DNA from: Chamaea fasciata | Lineage: Eukaryota > Chordata > Aves > Passeriformes > Sylviidae | NCBI GenBank assembly: GCA_029207755.1 | Contig: JARCOQ010000002.1 | Span: 60,347,576 to 60,411,575 of the forward strand | Direction: 5' to 3' | DNA length: 64,000 nt | In this document: in pieces, positions 50,201 through 63,711 of the stretch | Numbering within the stretch: position 1 is the first letter of the stretch | How the letters are laid out: each line of letters starts with the position of its first letter | The notes under the pieces: model-generated | Database searches by the model: none | Told to the model about the DNA's origin: nothing | Seen by the model: only the letters and a program-made list of their open reading frames with translations | Position numbers and translations under genes: made by a program

Positions 50201-52646
50201 ATTTGTTAATTTATTTGCCTTAGGACAATAAACAGTTTGTTACATTAAAGCAAAAAAGAACAAAGGAGATTCTGAATTTTTTTTTTTTTTGAGTGAGAAT
50301 ATGTCTTTCAGTGCTGCCACAGCAGAATATTTTTACTAAGATTTTGGAATTTTGGTGTCAAGCAGGTATTCACCCAACAGCTTGTTATAGCTCACAGAGG
50401 ATTGCCTCACAAGGTCTCTGTGGGCCTTTAAAAAAACCCTGAAAAACTCATTAGCAAAGGACATGCTTTTTCTTTTCCGGCATGTGTGACAACAAAGATG
50501 TGTATAAACATCCTCCTTTTCAAAATGATAGGCATTTCATTTCAAATTATGTATACCAGTTTCAACATTAGAATTATCCATAAATAAAAGCAAATGTGTG
50601 TATTTGAGCTGATTTTTATTCAGCTAAGTACAGATTGATGTGATATTGACTACATGAACACTGCATGTAGAAACAGGGAATTGCCTTGGTCTGTAAAATA
50701 TGCCCACCTGCAGCCTCTTCCAGTGATTGGAGTAAGCTATATTGTTTATTTCACTGATTTTCAGCCATGCTAATATCTTTGCAGAACACTAGAAAGAAGG
50801 GAGATTGTAGACTTCAAATTCAATGAAGCAGAAGGTAATCTTTAAAAAACTATCTGGTTAGTTCAACTAGATGACAGACAAACTTGAAATTTAAAATACC
50901 TTGTAGGCATTATTACATTCACATGAATACCAAGAGATAAAGAGGAATATCACTGAGCTTGTGTCAATATTGAACATTTTAGAAACTTTCTGGCATCACC
51001 CACTGGCAGTGAAGATAAGGACACCAGAAAATGACATTTTCTGCCTAAGATTTAGTTTTATAAATGAAATAGAAATACTGAAAGAAATTATAAATGTCTA
51101 CAAAGAAACTAGAATCTCATGTACCAATTGTCCCAGCAAAGAAATATTTAAAATATGTCCAATATTTTAACTCCTAATGATTTCTTTAAATAAAACATAG
51201 AAATTATTTAATAAAGCTTTTTCATGTTCTCGAACCATAATGATGTAATTTGTTAGATGAATAAGTGCTTTTCTTTGAAGAACTATAAAAAGTTTAACAT
51301 CGGCATGACAGATCACTACAGAGACGACTTAGATAAAAGATACCAGAGTTTGTAGATGAACAGAGCTATATGACATTACTGTGCCAAGATGTAAACCCCC
51401 TTGAAAGTGTGACCTACTTGGATCCCTTAACACTGCAACAGGATAATTGTCTATAGCTGTAAAAGTAATTTTATGTTATCACAATATCTCTGATTCAATT
51501 GGTCTACACTTCTTTTAAACTGAAGACAAAGCCAGCATTGAATTAGTTGTCACAATCAAATGTTTGTGAAATGATAAAAGCAGATGTTTTTAATTGCAAA
51601 TAAAGAATGCTGATTAGCATAAAGTGAAAAGCTTCACTGTGAAGCATTACAGACTCATTGAATAGTCACAGTGAGGTCATCACAGTCTCAATAGAGTGAT
51701 CATCTTGTCGCAAGACTGAAAGATAAACTTGATGATTCTTTGAGATGGTTTTCTTTATAGCCTGCATTAATATCAAAAGAACAAGCCAAACTTAAGTATG
51801 TCCTGGATTGTGTTGTAATGTTAGAAAATAGAAATTTGGTGGGGGACAAATTTAGGATGGGCGATTTTTCAAAACTACTTTGTAGTGTGAATGTTTAACA
51901 TCCATGCAATTACTTTTTCTATAAAAAGGCACATTGGAACATTTTAAATTATAATACTTAATGTCTTCTGTCTTCCACATTTGGTTATCAATGAATTAAC
52001 AAAGATTTTTTCAGCACTGAAGCACTTATATTTGGTTTCTTCTGATATAGGTTATCTGATGGACTAAACACAGTAGGAAAAAATGCATCATTTTCCAGAA
52101 AAAGATAAAAAGCAACAAAGATTTATACTGTATCTATAGCATCAGTTCCATCTGTTTATAAGATGATTTTGTGACTTCAAGGTATAAGTGAATGAATATC
52201 TCTTTTTTTCGCCCTTTTTACTTCTTTCTCATGTCTGATTATTTTGATTTGATACTTAGATGGACTTTTTTTAGTTTTCACTACTCAAATCAATGACAGC
52301 TAATTAAATAGTGTTTTTTAAATAATGAAATGGTTAAAGAAAAACATGTCCTACAAGGTTTGACAGCTGCATTTAATAGATGAATCATGAACGCTGAAGA
52401 TGCCACAGATCCTGCTCTGAGGAGTTCATCTGCAGTAAGTGGAAATACTAGGAATGACGATGACAAAAATAGAAGGAAGGAAATAACAAGTTAGTGTTAA
52501 TTAGATCATGCAGTCAGCTAGTTATTGCACAACCCATTGATTCCATGCTCTGTCCCTGAAGATAAACTCTGAATAAACAAATTGTAGGAAAGGGAAATTT
52601 TTTGCAGATAAATGATAAAATTAGGTCAAAGTTACAGTAAAAGTTC

Positions 52647-52730
52647 TTTTGGTGGTGGTTTTTTTTGGTGTTTTTTTTTGGGGGGGGGGTTGTTTGTGGG
52701 TTTTTTTGGTGGTATTTTTTTGGGGGGAGG
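52647..52730. repeat. G/T-only low-complexity tract
   Basis: About 80 bases that are almost only G and T on the plus strand, including ten consecutive Gs at 52680-52689 and several T runs. Strong strand asymmetry. Confidence 0.85.
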
Positions 52731-53214
52731 TTGAGTAGTCTTCTATGAACATTCAAGAGATCAGAACAAGAAAAATAACAGTACTCTTCTGATACACTGT
52801 ATAGTCTTGAGAAAATGGACACAAATATTATCATGAGGGAATCTTCACCTGTTCTTACATAAATGATATTTCCAGAAAACCATTATGATTTAATCAAATA
52901 TATTTATTGTTTGGAATGATCTCAGCAATTAGCATGGATAACAGCTGGCCTGGTTTTCGCTCATAAGCAATCATTTGTAGCTGTCTCATGTGAAGAAGCA
53001 CAGCTACTCTGAATACCTGGAAATGTTATGCACTGTATTTGTTTTCCTTGAACAGTTCAACATTATTCATGGAATGAAATTTCCAGCCTGATGATAAGAC
53101 ATCATGTGAGCACCTGAATGATTCATTCAAGATAGAATTTTCTGGGTATAGTTTTCAGATAAGTCAGAGTTTATTGCTTCTATTAGCTGAAGTCAAAGTA
53201 AAAAAAGCCAGGAT

Positions 53215-53246
53215 ACAGACAGACAGACAGACAGATAGATAGATAA
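53215..53246. repeat. (ACAG)n(ATAG)n compound microsatellite
   Basis: Four to five ACAG units run into three ATAG units. GATA/GACA repeats are usually polymorphic. Confidence 0.9.
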
Positions 53247-53931
53247 GAAAAACTTCTGTATAAAAGTGTTTTCTCTGATCACCATTCTCAATCTATGTTG
53301 TATTGAATATAAATACTAGCTGTTGAGACCACAGTCTACCTTTACAGAAAAGACCTGAACATTATAATTCTCCTGAATTACAATCAGCAATTGTCAGAAT
53401 CACAAATTTACAAGCTTAGTATTCTTATGTCTCTTTCAAGTAAGTTTCATTCAGATTGTAAAACCCCAGTACACTTGAAAACTTGGAATAATGTGTTTCT
53501 GAAGGCACTCTGATTTGAAAGACACCTGGAGATAGTATTTAATGGGATGTACAAATGGAACTTTCAGGCCCTGTTTAACAGCAAAGAAACAGAAAAATCA
53601 ATAGACAAGACCAACAATCTACAAACTACTTTTGGGGAAAGTAGTTTAGTTGTAGAACTTTTTTGTCAATGCTTATTTTCATGTGTCATTGGTTTTAAGC
53701 ACTCGGAGCATTTGGTCTCTGATTTACTGACTATGTTATTGATGCTTTTCAGAGGTCTTTTCCACGCTGCCTCTCATTTTCTGAATCGCAAAATCACAAT
53801 TTATCTTTGCTAATGATATTTATAAAACTCTAAGAGATTTGATATGTGCACAGCATATTCATGTCATCTCTGCATGCAGGTATTCAATTCTGAGAGAAAA
53901 AGATTCTCTTGTCCTGGGTAGGAATTGTAAT

Positions 53932-53965
53932 TGTCTAAGTTATTTTTTTATCAATAACTTAGACA
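53932..53965. repeat. 13-bp stem hairpin
   Basis: TGTCTAAGTTATT (53932-53944) and its exact reverse complement AATAACTTAGACA (53953-53965) flank an 8-base T-rich loop. Function unknown. Confidence 0.88.
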
Positions 53966-54258
53966 GCACATAAGATTCATTTTTTCTAATTTCCTAAACA
54001 ACCAAAATTGTTCAGTTGGGAAGACAGGTGCAAATAACATGCATATATATTTTTGCACATAAATAATACATATCCATATACACATGCATCATTATGTATG
54101 CCTCCAGAAAAGGATTGCTTGATGTCACTTAGAATTGGTGCCCAGACTTTTATTCTACAGCAAAAACATTGACATCGATTGGAGTTAATCTCATTCTACA
54201 GCAGATGTTTAACTGCAGGTAAGTGGGTTCAGTATAAATGTATCTCTGCCCTTTTCTC

Positions 54259-54278
54259 TCCTGTATGGCCATACAGGA
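54259..54278. repeat. 20-bp perfect palindrome
   Basis: TCCTGTATGG is followed directly by CCATACAGGA. Confidence 0.9.
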
Positions 54279-54670
54279 CCATAGAGTGACACAACACATT
54301 TCCAGATGTGAAAAAGTCTGCTAAGGACTTATAAGCATGCACTTAATACATATCCAGTTTTCCTAGGTTTCTTGAGTTAAATCCTATTTTGTTTCTTCTT
54401 TCAGTGTAAAAATTCATTTCCTGAGTAGGTGAATATTAGCTCTTTAAAGATGCTTGCATTGAAGCATCTTAATTTAGGATGGGAGAAATCCAAACAAGAC
54501 ATTTTTCCTGGTTTTAATTATTTATTTATTTTATTTATGTATTTATTTTATAAAATTTTTCAAACTCACTGGCAACTTTTTATGGATAGTGTCCAAATAT
54601 CTTTTGCTATTGTAACATTACTTATGCTTATAATAGTTATTATTTGAAAAAGGTTGGTCTATAATTTATA

Positions 54671-55300
54671 AAATCATAGAATTGCAGAATGCTATGAATT
54701 GAAGGGAGCTTATAGATAATCTAGCTCCAAACCCCCTGCCATGGGTAGGGACACCTTCCACCTGACCAGGCTGTTCAAAGCTGGTATTGAACACTTTCAG
54801 GCATGAGGCATCCACAGCTTCTCTGGGGCTCCTGTGCCAGTTATTCACCATCCTCACAGTAAAAAAATTTCTTCCTAATAACTGATCTAAACCTATTATC
54901 TGAGATTTAAGCCATTTCCCCTTGTTCTATCGCTATATGCACTTGTGAAAGTCCCTTTTCCATCTCTCTTATATTAGTCTCCTTTAGGCACTGGAAGGGT
55001 CTATAAGGTCTCCCTGAAGCCTTCTCTTCCCCGCGCTGAGCAGCTCCAACTCTCAGTCTGTCTTTGTAAGTAGAGGTTCTCCCTCCAGCCCCTGGAGAAT
55101 TGTCTTCATGGCCTTCCTCTAGGCTCACTTCAACAGGACCATGTTCTTGTTAGGTTGGGAGCCCCAGAGCTGAATGGAGTACTCAGGTGGGGTCTCAGCA
55201 GAACAGAGAAGCCCTTTTGGCCACAGTGCTTTTGAATACAGCCCAAGACATGGTTGGATTTCCTGGTTGCAAGTGCAGAGTGCAAGGTCATGCTAAAAAA
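54671..55300 (-). mobile_element. CR1 LINE fragment, antisense
   Basis: Begins with the inverted tail (aaatcatagaattgcagaat), then ccaaaccccctgccatgg, TTTCTTCCTAAT, ccccttgttctatcgct and ctgaatggagtactcaggtg, ending near the ccaagacatggttgga block. About 630 bp. Confidence 0.94.
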
Positions 55301-57342
55301 ATCTTAAAGCTAATACAGGGAGGAACTGTATTAGCTGATTGAGTTATACAGGCATGTATGAGCAAAAGTGTGAGAGTGAGGAGGGAAATTAACTAGAAAA
55401 TTCTGAAGGCCTTATGGCCCATTCATAAATTCTGAATGTATATCCCTTTTAAAGGGAAAAGTGAACTGCAGGTCTTCAGGAATACAAGAGATATTTACTG
55501 GGAATTCTTATCAGAAGTAACCTTCATATCTTTTGCACTGTTGATGCTTAATAATAGCTGCAATAAATCTCACTCATTCTCTTCTGTTCCAAATGAAGCA
55601 CTATTTTAAATAAACCCTCATTTGATATTGGTTTTATTTCATTCAGAAGTATGCAGTTCAGCTTGCTTAGTTTTGTTTGCAAAAGATAATTACAAGAATA
55701 TGAATCACTATGTTTTTCAGCTGAGTCAACCACCCAAACTAATAAGCCTTTTAAGACATTCTCATGAGCAGGTTTTTAATATCTGAATACAGCTAATAGA
55801 TGTGTAGCTTTTCAGTCAGAGGAAAAAAAACCATAGCAGCTTTGCACAGGCATTGCTTTGTGGTTTTGTTCCCACCACCCTGAATATTAAGACAACCTTG
55901 ATCATCTGTTCCAGCTATGTTGTGTTACAGAGCAGCAGGGAAAGAACAGTATGGACTAATGAGTCTTTGAAATCCTTTCATGTTTTTCTGAGCTTGTAAA
56001 TACCCTAGCCAGCTATGACCCATCATGAATTAAATTAACCTTAAGTCTGTCAGATAAATCCTGTCCTGTTGTTTGTCCCTGGAAGAGCACTCTGTCCTAG
56101 ACACTGAAAGCTGTGAAATGGGCACTTATGAGCAGAGCCAAATTTTCTCTAATTTTGGGCTGCTTTGTCATAATGAAGTAGCAAGAGGCAGAGTCCCAGA
56201 TGAGAACTCTTAGAGCTTCACAATGCAGGTATTCACATCTGATTTTCTTTTTTTTTTTTTTTCAGTGCGAATACTACTGCTATTGTCGAGGTTATTTTAG
56301 ACAGGTTTCAGGAAATTAACTTCCTTTTGTACACTGCAAAAGTGGTTTGCTTGCTTGAGTGGCAAAGACAGGCATGTACTATTCATGGTATACTTTTTGT
56401 GTGAATTCATGAAGGATTTTAGGGCTATTATCTATCTGTGTTTGGACAGGCAACAGATTCACTATAAAAACCAAACAAAAATGACTTCTGAGCTGCTCAT
56501 CATCAGGGACATCCTTAATGCTGAAGTTAGGAAAAACCTATTTAATTTGCCTATATAACTTGGAGGTTATTATGAGATAAACCTCACTGATGGTAAATAA
56601 TTGTCCATTAGGAAACTGTCACAAACAGGTCATGGCTACCACAATTAGTCCTGGCCTTACAGCAAAGTTACGATTTTGTGGGAGAAGAAAAAGTAACAAG
56701 CTAGGATTTATTCCATATTGCTACACAAATGGTATGTGTCTGAAAAATGTCTGTGAAAAGATGATCCACCAGTGTGCATTAATTGGATGTGGCCAGCTGG
56801 GCCAGATGATAAGATGCTTGCCATGGACAGATACAATCTGATTTCAGGTTCTTACTGACTAATCTGGAGAAGGAATCTGAAACCTATTTCAGGTTCTTAC
56901 TCTGACAAATCTAGAGAAGGAATCTGAAACCTCTGGGCATACACTATTCAGAATAGAAATCTGCTCATTTCTTCCAGAAAGCTCCTCAGCATTGTTTATA
57001 TAATTAACTAACCATTGAACCAGGATGAAATAGAAAGAAGGTGGTTTTTAAAACTTGGTAGTTACCATGTGCAGTCAGACTGTAAAGGGAATAGACTTTC
57101 TCTGAGTTCAAGTGAGTCTCCAGGGACAAAAATTGAACTGGAGTTTTCTAGGTTATAGCTCATGTCTTAACCATCAAAAAACTAGTGCTTTTTCTTTTCA
57201 ATGTGCTTCATCAAAGTCAAACTTTCTGACAAGGTATTTCTTAAATGAATTCCCTCCTTGTTTGAAACTTAATGACCTTAAGCACTCAAATATACTAAAG
57301 TATGTTTTGACCCAGTACTTGGGATTCTTCCAAAAATCATTG
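55301..57342. other. Intergenic, nothing recognised
   Basis: Unique AT-rich DNA between two antisense CR1 copies with a poly-T at about 56249 and the 45/47-bp duplication. Confidence 0.6.
56841..56932. repeat. Two-copy 45/47-bp tandem duplication
   Basis: 56841-56885 and 56886-56932 both start ATTTCAGGTTCTTAC and end GAGAAGGAATCTGAAACCT. They differ by a 2-base indel and a few substitutions. Confidence 0.9.
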
Positions 57343-57640
57343 CATCATAGAATGGTTGGGTTTGGAATGAACCCTAAAGATCATATTTTTCCAATCCCCT
57401 TGCCACAGGCAGGGACACCTTCAATTAGACCAGGTTGCTCAGAGCCCCATCCAGCCTGGCCTTGAACACTTCGAGGGATGGGGCATCCACCACTTATCTT
57501 GGCAACCTGTTCCAGTGCCTCTCTGCCCTCAGAGTAATGAATTTCTTCCTAATAACTCATCTAAACCCACTCTCATTTTAATGCCTTTCCTCCTTGTCCT
57601 ACCACTACATGCCCTTGTAAAAGTCTATATTCCTCCAAGG
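57343..57640 (-). mobile_element. CR1 LINE fragment, antisense
   Basis: Inverted tail ATCATAGAATGGTTGGG at its left end, then ccaatccccttgccacaggc, cagcctggccttgaacactt, ATTTCTTCCTAATAACTCAT and tccttgtcctaccactacat. A typical antisense CR1 3' end. Confidence 0.94.
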
Positions 57641-58130
57641 CTACCTGTCACTCCTTCCCTTTTGTGTTTGACTTTGTCCAGGATCTCCTTGCTGATTCAC
57701 ACAGCCCCCTTGGTGTTTTTGCCTGACTTTCTTTTCACTGGAATGCATCACTGCTGAGCTTGAAGGAGGTGATCCCTGAATATAAACCAGCTTTCTGGTG
57801 CCACTCTTCCCTCCAGGGCTTTATCCCATAGTACTCTAATACACAGGTCCCTGAATATGCCAAGGTCTTCTCTGACAAAGGCCAGGGTAGTGCACACTTC
57901 TGTAACTCCTCTTTTTTATTTCCTACACTACATCTGTCTGCATAGAGGCATTTATGTTGGGCTCCTGATGAAGCCGACACACTGACTGGAGTGACTGGAG
58001 CTTTGTACAACTCTCCAGGTGTTCTGCTGACCTATTATCCCTCTCTAGGCTCTGGGCATCTCTTTCTATCTCTTACACCAAACTGGTATCAGTGGGATGG
58101 CTTGAGATTCCCCTGCCCAGTGTGCAGTAA
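57641..58130 (-). mobile_element. CR1-associated avian repeat fragment
   Basis: Adjoins the CR1 3' end and resembles a dispersed avian repeat I recognise from its ctccttgctgattcacaca, ggaatgcatcactgctgagc, ggaggtgatccctgaatat and cctccagggctttatccca blocks. It may be a more 5' segment of the same or another CR1. More diverged toward the right; the end is uncertain. Confidence 0.5.
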
Positions 58131-61100
58131 ATGTGTACTGGATGTGCACTATTTTTATTTACCCCATTACGATGAGGGCTTTATGATTTTGTGCCAAATC
58201 TATTGTATCTTTCAGGCACTAGGAAACATTTCTGGGCATATTTGAGAATAAATATTCACTTTCAAATGAAAATAGGGTGGAGAGCTTGAGTACTAGACCC
58301 CTGATCCCCAGCTGCCTTGGATGCTTCCAAAGTGGCTATTTCCTACAAAGATCATGTATAGATGGAGCAAGAACTTAGCTGGCCTGAGTCATTCAATTGC
58401 ACTTGCATCAATTTTTGGCTCTCCTATAATTAGTACAACAAAGGTAACCCTCAAGCAATGATGGTTATAAGACCAGAAATCTTCTCTGAACAAAAGTATT
58501 GGTTAAGTTGGTGGACGTTTATGAAACTCAATACAGAAAGAATATTTATTAAAGATTGGATCTAAGTTTCATAAACCCTAGAGAAAAAGCCAGAAGATTA
58601 TTCTTTTAATGTTCAATCATCTCTTTTAGAGTATGTTTTCATTACTTTTCAGCACAGGCTGTGTTTATTACTGAATTCTTTTCAAAAGTCTCTTATGTGG
58701 TTTAGTTCAATAGATCATTTTTTAGTCAGCCTTTCTATTTTTCTTTTGGGGTGTTTCTCTAATTATAGAATCAGTCTTTGAATTTTTGAGTTCTCTGTGT
58801 GTCCGATGAGAACATTCCTCAAATTAATTTTAGATTCCTCTTGATTGTTATTAAAGACTTCGTTAAAATCACTGGTCATTGTAAGACAGATTTAGCTCCA
58901 ACTTTTCAGTGACGTCTATTCAGAAGCAATTTCATATCACTGCATGACATCTGTCATCTAAGTCTCAATTTGCCTGAACAAGAATACAATATTTTCTTAA
59001 GTTAAAGCAAAACCCATTTGTTGCTATCAAGCCATATTGTTGTACAACCCTAGACATTACTGTTATCAGGCTTCTTTTCCTCTGAAATACCTTTGCTAGA
59101 AGAGAAGTAAACACTTTCACACTGGAGCTGGGTAATTTACTTTTCACGTCTACATGCCTATCACTGGGAGGTTGAAGAGTTCAGACTATTAGTAATTGTT
59201 CTCTATGAAAAAAATTAACAGAAGACAGAGATTAAAGGAAGAAAATTTTTTTCCTTGACTCAAAAGCAAAGTGTAGTCAATTTTGCTGGATCTTTCTCTA
59301 ACACACTTGTAAATGTTAATTTGAGTCAGATTATGATACTGAGTAAAGTCACAGTCTTTATTTCATTCTTGTCTTTGGGCAAAACCCCAAACTATTTGAA
59401 ATTAATAAAGACGCATGCTTCAAACATGTCCAAAAGATTTCCCTGAAAAATACACATCCAGGACCTATTGTGTTTTCTATGCCTTTGCATTACTGCAGTA
59501 GTTCTTTACCTATTTTTTGCTGAATTTCCCTCCGTGAAAATGTGAAATAAAAAGGTTTTTTTCCTGTGGAACACCTAGCTTCCTCTTGTCAGGAATTTTA
59601 TGTGAGGCACAGGAGGTACACACAGAGATGTACTTCTATAATCTGACAAGTTCCATAAAAAGGGAAGAATTAGAAGGCACATAACTTAGTTGTTAATACT
59701 GACTAAAATAACTCTAAAGCAGCTCTATTTTTCATCAGAAGTCAAACCAGACCCAAAGGTAATCAGAATGCAAGGGTGACTTAAATTTCTACCTTTGCAG
59801 AGATGCATTAGCAGTGTCATGATGCACTTCTGGAGCTTTCTTATCTTTTTTTTCTTGAAGTTTTTTCTGGGCATTTTTGTAAGATAAAACTTTTTTTCTC
59901 CAAATTGCAAACACTTCTTAAAACTTGTTAAACAGAGTTTATTTGAGAACTTTTTGTGTAATCTATTCAGTGGCCCATGGAACATTCAAATATTAAATAC
60001 TAGAAAACAAGCTGCTTTTCCTTACACTTTCCCAGGTTGGAATCTGGAAAAGTATGCATTTGTATTCACCTCAAAAATATGAACTATCTTCAAGACTAAG
60101 ATGTGATTTTTCATTAGCTTTTGTTTACAGCCCCAGAAACAATTTAAAACAGAAAACCATTGGGATGACCTGTATTCTCTAATTTCATTTTTTTTTTTTT
60201 AATACAGGATTGCATTTTCATGAAAATAAAATAATAGAATATAATACCGTAAGGGAGTTTCAAATCACTGTATCTCCACTAGGACACCAAGGCAGGTTCA
60301 TTTATTCTGTATCCACACGTTTTCAGTCTTAACAGAAGTGTAGGATAATTTCAAGAGAACAGAGCACTCTGACACAGAAGAGGTTTTTGGTGTTTTGAGG
60401 CTCTGGGTTTTTTTTGTGGCTAGAACAGAGTTCTTGGAAGACAATGCTGTGGAGGCAAATCTCCTTAGGTTCAATCATGCCTAAAATTCAGAGAAAATGC
60501 CCTAATTAGAGCATTATTCTGTAGAAGATGGATACCCCAGCTATGCTGCAAAGTAGTAGGGACACTCTGCATGTATCTAGCCAGCTGAGTCCTTTATGGT
60601 GTCTAGGAATTAAGGATACCCTTTTTATTTTCCCTGGATCCCAAACGGCTTTGATAAAAATGTGCTCAACACTCAGCTCAGATAAACTGACAGTGCTTCC
60701 AAAGATGTGCAGTATCAGTACTTCATATCCTTGAGGGAACTTTCGCCAATGGCTTTATCAAACTCAAGCACAAGATCAGAATTATTTTCTGGCATAGTGC
60801 TGTACTTACACTTCCAAACTGAGTTTAAGGTGCATAATAAACACTTGCCTTCTCTCTCTTGTAATATGGATATTTCTGCAGTTAAATAAAAAAGTGTCAG
60901 AAGGGAATTCAAGGACTAAATGCAATAAAGTTCAGGGAAGGGCTGCAAGACCATCTCTTGCATGTTTTCCTTGGAGATTGGTTAAATATATTTTGGGGTC
61001 AAGCCATAAATACGGATTTATCCTTTTAGTTTTGTCAGTTCAATACCTGAACCCTAAATAACCCTGAAACAACAACCACCTTGTTGCTCTTTAGAACCTT

Positions 61101-62432
61101 GAGGTTCTCTTGGCTTGAAATTTATTTAATATGTTGTAAGTTTGTGTTGACAATTGATCCCATACTTTGATACATTTTTGGAGATTTCAACTTCTTATGT
61201 CACAACTAATATTTTTAAAAATGTAATGCCCAGGAAAAATATTATAGTATAATAACCTAATATGCTTCCAGTTATTTTTCACAGAAAGCTAACATTTTGT
61301 TTAGTAATTAAACTTTGCATGGTTTGCATGAGTTTCTCTAAGCAGTACTTTATAGGAAATATTTGTTTTCTTATTCAGTGATTTTATAACTTCAGTAAAA
61401 GTTAACCTATAAACTATAAAATTAATGTGTTTACTCTAAATGTAATATACATATTTACAGCTATTCTAGCAAAAATAATGACCATGACATTCATCATTTT
61501 ATGTCTTTAAAATGATTAATAATTCTATAGTTGAAGGAAGGGACTATACCATCCTTAGAATTTGAACAAAAAAAATTTATCAAATGTGTCTTATTTTTGA
61601 ATGAAATGTTTACCAAATACTCATGGTAACATTCAAGCATGTGTCCAAAATAATTGACTTTAAATTTTTCCCTATGAAAAACTGACAAGGTATCTGAAGA
61701 GCTGGAATCTGTACACTCTTCCATCAAGACTTGTAAATTAATTGAGAAAGAATGGTTACATTTTTTTTTTTAGCATGTGGAATTTAAGTATGTCAAAACC
61801 CTACAATAAAATCAGATCATGCAATGCTTTATTAATTAATAAACACTTAATGTTTTTCCAAAACCTACACCTGAATGAATCAACAATACATTTTTTGTTG
61901 TATGGCTTATTGTATGTGAGGACACAGACTTATGGTGGAAAGGTTTACATAAGATCCACAGAAGTACGGAAATTAGGAATATTTTGTAATTTATGATGAG
62001 GGTTAGTTGGCAGATGGGGCTGTATCCTGGGGTTCATATCTCCAGAACCCAGTATTTCTGTTGCCTGTCCATAAAGAGTGTAATTTGGCTTTGAGATGAC
62101 ATGCCTTACAGTTGTGGCTACTATGAAATACCTGCCGTGGCAAGATCATAATGTATAGGTAGTAGAGTTAAAGCAAAGGCTCTGATTGCACTTTACCCTC
62201 CCCAAAAGCTAAATATCAGGACTCGAATTGTTAACACACTATCAAGGAAATGCCAGACCAAAGACACATGTTTTACATCTGAAAAGTTACAACTCCCATA
62301 TTCTTTTATAACTCCAAATGGACAATTCAGAATTAGGGGTAAAACCTGAAAACTATCTGCCAATATATGTTAGATTTTTTTCTATGACAGGAGTTGAAAT
62401 CTGTCCCTGACTCAAATGTTGCAAAAGGCTCA
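58131..62432. other. Intergenic, nothing recognised
   Basis: AT-rich unique DNA, no repeat family or coding exon recognised; a poly-T lies near 60188. Confidence 0.6.
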
Positions 62433-62650
62433 TAATTAATAAATCACATAAAGCAGGTAATTAATAAATCAGTGTAATTTCCTCACGAGTTTCTGATCTT
62501 TTAAGAAATTAAAAGTTAAACAGTGCATAATAATTACAGTAACTACAACTCTATAAGAAAATTAGCAGGTTTTAGGGTAAATAAACTCTAAATGGTCTAG
62601 ACCAGATTTCATCTGAAATTGTATTGAAATTGTTCTTATCATGGTATTCA
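62433..62650 (+). repeat. Diverged direct repeat, copy A
   Basis: Shares with copy B (63712-63908) the blocks AGTGTAATTTCCTCACGAG, CTGATCTTTTAAG, CAGTGCATAATAATTA, AACTAC, GGTAAATAAAC and TTCTTATCATGG, in the same order and orientation. It carries an extra small AATTAATAAATCA duplication near its left end. Family not recognised. Confidence 0.8.
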
Positions 62651-63711
62651 GAACATTGTGATTGATTTGAATTTTTATTTATCCCATAGAAAAGTTGATA
62701 GCTAGACTCTTCTAGAGAATTAAAACTCCTTTCATTATTGCAATAGTTTTCTAACTAAATGTACCTTGACTTTATTAACAATGCTTGTTACAGTACACAA
62801 AATCTTGATACATTCTGCTGATTTAAGTCTTCGAAGTTACTTCAAGAAATTCTGACTGTGGTGTGTGAACAACATCTGATCACTAAGAAATTCACTCAAT
62901 GTGTTAATTACAAGACTAAAGAACATCTAAAATATTCATGAAAGAAGAGAGCTGTAGATAAGGACAACGTCTATTTCTTAAAACATTAACTCAGAGTTTC
63001 ATGCATATAAAGAAAATGTGAACTTACAGTTTCATGTGTATAGAGAACAAGCTGCGAACTATAAATGAAGACTGTGCTGAAGGGTAATGCTTTCAGATAG
63101 GTACAATGGTACAAAAGAAGAGTCATTAATCACCCTAGTATATTTAGCATTTAAAGCCTTTATGGGTGATCTGGAAAGACACTAAATGTCATGCCATCAA
63201 AGTAATGGATGATGAAAATTTGCCGACTTTGTTCAAAATAGCAAAGGAGTACTGAAGGGTGTAAACAGAAAATACAAACAGTGAATAAAAGAGGTCTGAG
63301 TTTCCGTTTCACATATTGAGTGTCTCTGAAGCTTTTGGCAAGACTTAACTTCTGAATGGCACCTTTCTCAGCTATGTTCCTATACAAATTAGAAGAAATC
63401 ATGGCATGCTCAGTAAAGTGTGAAACTGTAAGAGGATGTAATGGAAATTATTTAAATTGTCTCCTAAACACTGCATTTTCTCTCTAATGTTCAGTAAAAT
63501 CTATAGGATAAGCATCTTGTTAGTTATTTTGCTTTAAACATTGTCAAATAGGACTGATTCTATTAGTACCAGCTCTTTGAAGGTGGGCAAATGTGAACAA
63601 AGGAAGGGAAAAATTAGTAGGAAGGAATTAAATGAAAATTTGTAAAAAACTGGATTTTATCAGCAGGTAGGTAAATTTACTTTTGAGACTACAGAAAGCT
63701 GGAAGTTACCT
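62651..63711. other. Spacer between the two diverged repeat copies
   Basis: AT-rich, including the 33-bp tandem unit. No open frame or terminal inverted repeats that would mark the pair as ends of one element. Confidence 0.55.
62995..63060. repeat. 33-bp diverged tandem duplication
   Basis: Two adjacent units starting AGTTTCATG and ending with GTGAACTTAC or GCGAACT; several substitutions. Confidence 0.65.

Larger units (their letters stand above)
47284..54670. other. Intergenic desert
   Basis: Contains an (ACA)n run near 47387, the G/T tract, the compound microsatellite, the hairpin and the palindrome listed separately. The longest frame (49681-50196) opens with TTG, reads as an AT-driven hydrophobic peptide and is not recognised. 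Confidence 0.55.
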
